Part shown: one piece after another, positions 60,887-64,000 of the stretch
Layout: each line of letters opens with the position of its first letter
How positions within the stretch are numbered: the stretch's first letter is position 1
Source: SKVR01 sp046291875
Lineage (GTDB): Bacteria > Bacteroidota > Bacteroidia > Bacteroidales > UBA7960
DNA length: 64,000 nucleotides
NCBI GenBank assembly: GCA_046291875.1
Contig: JBKBSF010000006.1
Location: 1 to 64,000, forward strand
Direction: 5' to 3'
Notes under the pieces: generated by a model
What the model was told of the DNA's origin: nothing
The model's database searches: none
Seen by the model: the letters and a program-made list of their open reading frames with translations, nothing else
Program-made: the position numbers and the translations under genes

Positions 60887-61519
60887 ATGAAAAAACCCAT
60901 TAGCTTCGCAGATAAAAACATGACACGTTCAGAATACATTTACAAGAAAGCCTTTCGCAAAATAATACAGTCGTTTTTACAGGGATTGCTGCTGATTGCG
61001 CCCATCTCCATCACATTGTTTGTTATTTACAAGCTCTTTGAGTTTATTGATGGGTTGTTGCCTTTTCGGGTTCCAGGCCTGGGATTGCTGATCATATTTG
61101 GTTCCATCACCCTGATTGGTCTATTGGGCCGGCTTATCATTCAGACACCCTTCACCCTGTTGCTCAATCGCCTGCTCGACCAGGTTCCCATCATCAAAAT
61201 GCTTTATACGGCCATAGCCGACCTGTTGCAGGCGTTTGTGGGTCAGAAGAAAAAATTCACAGAACCCGTTATGGTGCTCATGAGCAAAGACAGCAACATT
61301 CGCAAGCTTGGATTTATTACCGAGCGCGATTTGCAAAGCATTGGCATCGGACAGGAGTTTGTAGCGGTATACTTGCCCCACTCTTACAATTTTTCGGGCA
61401 ACATGTTCATTGTTCCGGCAGAGAATGTGATATCGGTAGAGGCCAATTCGGCCGATTTCATGAAATTCATTGTTTCGGGCGGGGTAACCCGCGTGGGGCA
61501 GATGCAGGAGGAGGCCTGA
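60887..61519 (+). CDS. DUF502 family membrane protein
   Basis: About 210 residues with two TM helices (QSFLQGLLLIAPISITLFVI and VPGLGLLIIFGSITLIGLLG) and a conserved cytoplasmic or periplasmic C-terminal domain starting PIIKMLYTAIADLLQAFVGQ and GFITERDL. This is the DUF502 pattern, widespread with unknown function. The start is either the ATG at 60887 or MTRSEYIYKKAF at 60920. It starts about 180 bases from the metallopeptidase, divergent. Confidence 0.85.
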   Translation: MKKPISFADKNMTRSEYIYKKAFRKIIQSFLQGLLLIAPISITLFVIYKLFEFIDGLLPFRVPGLGLLIIFGSITLIGLLGRLIIQTPFTLLLNRLLDQVPIIKMLYTAIADLLQAFVGQKKKFTEPVMVLMSKDSNIRKLGFITERDLQSIGIGQEFVAVYLPHSYNFSGNMFIVPAENVISVEANSADFMKFIVSGGVTRVGQMQEEA

Positions 61520-61586
61520 CAAACTTTTCCTTTACAGTGTCTTGTCATAAAGGGAATTCTTAATAGCTTTGCCAAAAAACAGATAT

Positions 61587-62357
61587 ATGCAAAAACCCGT
61601 AATATTGGTTACCAACGACGATGGTGTAATGGCCCCCGGTATCCGCAACCTTATAGCTTTTATGAAAGAAATTGGAGATGTTGTGGTGGTGGCACCCGAC
61701 AAGGGGCAGAGTGGAATGGGCCATGCCGTAACCATCACCCAACCTATTCGCCTTGAGAGAATTGAGGTTACCGGCGATCATCAGGAATACAGTTGCAGCG
61801 GCACTCCCGTTGATTGTGTAAAGCTGGCAGTAAACAAAGTATTGCACCGCAAACCCGACATTCTGGTTTCGGGTATCAACCATGGCAGCAATGCATCCAT
61901 CAACGTTATTTACAGCGGCACCATGTCAGCTGCCATAGAAGGAGCCATGGAGGGTATTCCCAGCATTGGCTTTTCACTGCTCGACTACCGGTTTGATGCC
62001 GACTTCCTGGCAGCCCGCAAATACATTCAACAGATTGTGCGCAATGTACTTGCCCATGGTTTGCCCAAGGGCAATTGCCTCAACGTAAATATTCCTGCTG
62101 TAAAAGAGCATGAAATAAAGGGAGTGCGTGTATGCCGCCAGGCCGATGCCAACTGGGTAGAAGAATTTGACCACCGCACCGACCCCCACGGAAGAGATTA
62201 CTACTGGCTTACCGGCAAGTTTCAGCTGCACGAAGATGTGGATGAAACCGACGAGTGGGCCCTGGCGCACAAGTACATTTCGGTGGTTCCTATTCAATAT
62301 GATTTTACAGCACATCAACTGATATCCCAACTCAAAACCTGGAACTTCGATGCTTAA
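61587..62357 (+). CDS. surE: 5'/3'-nucleotidase SurE
   Basis: SurE dephosphorylates nucleoside monophosphates and polyphosphate and is linked to stationary-phase survival. The 256-residue protein starts MQKPVILVTNDDGVMAPGIR with the metal pair Asp11-Asp12. The motifs PDKGQSGMGHAVTI and GSNASINVIYSGTMSAA follow, with a C-terminal beta strand region (VVPIQYDFTAHQ). The ATG at 61587 is used because upstream only a TTG exists. It overlaps the following small gene by eight bases. Confidence 0.95.
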   Translation: MQKPVILVTNDDGVMAPGIRNLIAFMKEIGDVVVVAPDKGQSGMGHAVTITQPIRLERIEVTGDHQEYSCSGTPVDCVKLAVNKVLHRKPDILVSGINHGSNASINVIYSGTMSAAIEGAMEGIPSIGFSLLDYRFDADFLAARKYIQQIVRNVLAHGLPKGNCLNVNIPAVKEHEIKGVRVCRQADANWVEEFDHRTDPHGRDYYWLTGKFQLHEDVDETDEWALAHKYISVVPIQYDFTAHQLISQLKTWNFDA

Positions 62358-62637
62358 AAAAGACAACTGGGCCCTGGGTATCATCATGGGTCTGCTTTCA
62401 CCACTTATCATTTACCTTCTGTTGCTCCAGGCAATGAAATTCTGGGGCACCATAGATGCCTCTGCGGGTGTTTATATCATGAAACAATCCACCATGCAGC
62501 TTGTGGGTATCTTCAGCAACATGTTTACCTTCCGGTATTACATGATCAACCTCAAATTTGACAAAACCGGCCGTGGAATTCTTCTGGCCACCTTCCTTTA
62601 CGCAGGATTGTTTTTCTGGCAAAATCTCAATTTCTGA
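62350..62637 (+). CDS. Small membrane protein of unknown function downstream of surE
   Basis: A 95-residue protein with three hydrophobic stretches (ALGIIMGLLSPLIIYLLLLQ; MQLVGIFSNMFTFRYYMI; ILLATFLYAGLFFWQ). It overlaps the surE stop by eight bases, so the two are translationally coupled. Similar small proteins occur after surE in Bacteroidota as far as I recall, often before lpxB, which is not present here. No motif gives a function. Confidence 0.8.
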   Translation: MLKKDNWALGIIMGLLSPLIIYLLLLQAMKFWGTIDASAGVYIMKQSTMQLVGIFSNMFTFRYYMINLKFDKTGRGILLATFLYAGLFFWQNLNF

Positions 62638-62679
62638 TCGCCACAAGAGAATTATTTTCTATTCTGCAACAAAAAACCA

Positions 62680-62716
62680 GCCGGTTGAGCTACCCTTGCG
62701 GATCTGCTCAACCGGC
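62680..62716 (-). terminator. Terminator of lysA (minus strand)
   Basis: GCCGGTTGAGC (62680-62690) pairs with GCTCAACCGGC (62706-62716). Read on the minus strand, the hairpin is followed by TGGTTTTTTG, a U-rich tract. It lies between convergent genes and serves the minus-strand gene best. Confidence 0.8.
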
Positions 62717-62737
62717 ATTTGGCATTAAAAAGGAGAT

Positions 62738-63928
62738 TTAATGGGGAGAAGTAGTATCGGTTGCACCGTTGCAGAAAATGCTTGTAGTTTCTTCACCAGC
62801 GCGCAGGAATCCACTCCGTGCCCTGGCTCGCATGTTATAGCGAAGCATCATCGATTCGGCATAGGCCCCGCAGGAGCGTATGGCCAGCAGATGCCCCCTC
62901 TGGGTTTGAGGCAATTGCAGATCCCTTGCAAATACATCGCTGGACTCGCATACGGGCCCTACCACATCATAGGGTTGCGTAGCCCCTGATGCCGACAGAT
63001 TATCGATTCGATGTACGGCCTGGTACAAAGAAGGGCGCATGAGCTCGGTCATACCGGCATCGAGCACCACAAAATTGCGATTCACCCCTTTTTTGGTATA
63101 CAATACGCGGGTGATGAGTGTACCACACTGGGCAACCAGGCTACGGCCCAGCTCAAAATGTACCTGGATATGACCCGGTAGAGAAAGATGCCTGTGTATA
63201 TTGGTGAAAAACGCCTGGAAATCGGGAATGCTGTTTTGTTGCGGATCCTGGTAATCAACGCCTAATCCCCCACCCAGGTTTACCAGGCACGGGCCATAGG
63301 TTTCAATCTGAAAGGTATCCCAGATATGATTCACCTTACGGCAGAGCTCTGCAAAGGGCTCCAGGGAAGTGATCTGCGAACCGATATGAAAATGCAAACC
63401 CATAAAACGGATCCAGGGCGATTGTCTGCAATAATCAAGGGCTTGCTGCAACTGAGACAGGTGAATGCCGAACTTGTTTTCCTCCAGCCCTGTTGTGATG
63501 TAATGATGGGTATGGGCTTTTACGCCGGGGTTTACCCTCAGGGCCACCGGAGCCACCCGCTGATGAGCCCGGGCAATTTCCTCAATAACCTCTAGCTCTT
63601 CATTGGACTCGCAGTTGAAACAAAAGATATCGCTCAGCAGGGCCTGCTCAATCTCCTCATCAGATTTCCCCACCCCGGCATACACCACTTTCTGAGCCGG
63701 AAATCCTCTGTGCAGAGCCTCCAGCACCTCATTACCACTTACACAATCGGCACCCAGGCCCTTCTGGCTTATCAACCGGGTAATAACAGGATTATTGTTG
63801 GCCTTGATAGCATAATGGATGTGGTATCCGTAGTGCGATGATGCCTGAGCTGCCCTTTCAAGGGTTTGCTCCAGCATATCCAGATCGTATTGATAATAAG
63901 GAGTTTTTAGTTTTGTAACTGCAGACAT
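62738..63928 (-). CDS. lysA: Diaminopimelate decarboxylase
   Basis: LysA makes L-lysine from meso-diaminopimelate with PLP. The 396-residue protein has the alanine-racemase fold with PLP lysine Lys42 in HYAIKANNNP, HFHIGSQITSLEPF, GGGLGVDYQDPQQN and the substrate motif GPVCESSDVFARD. The C-terminal segment reads LRYNMRARARSGFLRAGEE, where the usual family form is a YNSR-type motif, a mild difference. Upstream, 63929-64000 shows nothing. A terminator follows. Confidence 0.94.
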   Translation of the reverse strand: MSAVTKLKTPYYQYDLDMLEQTLERAAQASSHYGYHIHYAIKANNNPVITRLISQKGLGADCVSGNEVLEALHRGFPAQKVVYAGVGKSDEEIEQALLSDIFCFNCESNEELEVIEEIARAHQRVAPVALRVNPGVKAHTHHYITTGLEENKFGIHLSQLQQALDYCRQSPWIRFMGLHFHIGSQITSLEPFAELCRKVNHIWDTFQIETYGPCLVNLGGGLGVDYQDPQQNSIPDFQAFFTNIHRHLSLPGHIQVHFELGRSLVAQCGTLITRVLYTKKGVNRNFVVLDAGMTELMRPSLYQAVHRIDNLSASGATQPYDVVGPVCESSDVFARDLQLPQTQRGHLLAIRSCGAYAESMMLRYNMRARARSGFLRAGEETTSIFCNGATDTTSPH

Positions 63929-64000
63929 GGATTTTTTCTTTCTATGGTTTGAACGTTGTTTACCAGGGGATGAAGGGCCTGAAGGGCCGCTGTTTTGCTT

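Overview
The window reads as chromosome of a Bacteroidota bacterium, most likely a Bacteroidia-type, respiring organism. Evidence: type IX secretion (T9SS) C-terminal sorting domains on two large secreted proteins, a reg_prop/Y_Y_Y hybrid two-component sensor, several TAnnTTTG '-7' promoter boxes of the Bacteroidota sigma type, DUF5723, Lcl-domain and UbiA/KdsC/Maf gene neighbourhoods typical of the phylum, and UGA used as a normal stop. I saw no rRNA, tRNA or CRISPR array.

Layout. 1-2000: the 3' part of an IS21-type element (istB and its terminal repeats), a truncated IS66 orfA and two small envelope proteins. 2000-5330: a decaying sigma54 two-component system. The kinase has lost its HisKA region through a deletion plus frame change, and the NtrC-type regulator has a TGA at the position usually held by Trp at the start of its Fis-type HTH. 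A lipoprotein follows, with a near-consensus -24/-12 promoter. 5600-9700: unknown envelope proteins and a cluster of dispersed palindromic repeats. 9711-13694: a giant hybrid sensor. 13959-16963: a peroxide module, ahpD and ahpC divergent from an OxyR that keeps Cys199 and Cys208. 17172-26010: a FtsX/MacB permease, a DUF2089-YIP1-hydrolase operon with a palindromic operator, and a 1149-residue Ig-repeat T9SS protein. 26076-28334: YgiQ radical SAM protein and a receiver domain with a membrane tail.

28812-36030 is the most striking locus. It is a tight seven-gene operon: octaheme cytochrome c of the tetrathionate-reductase family, a b-type cytochrome, an outer-membrane barrel, a two-rhodanese lipoprotein, two YeeE/YedE sulfur transporter halves (the second fused to a rhodanese domain) and a membrane-anchored rhodanese. 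All three rhodanese proteins end in Gly-Gly-Cys. In two of them the catalytic-loop Cys is replaced by Gly, so the terminal Cys is their only soluble-domain thiol. I infer an envelope sulfur-relay or sulfur-oxyanion respiration system in which the GGC tail takes the persulfide-carrying role. ccmF at 53377 would help mature the cytochrome.

36207-63928 is mostly housekeeping: Pif1-type helicase; a five-gene minus-strand operon (amn, holA, EVE, cvpA, class V aminotransferase); an orphan HsdR_N protein; a T9SS subtilisin; envelope proteins; ccmF; the DUF2520-kdsC-UbiA-maf cluster; a glycosyltransferase; a YugP peptidase; a DUF502 protein; surE; lysA.
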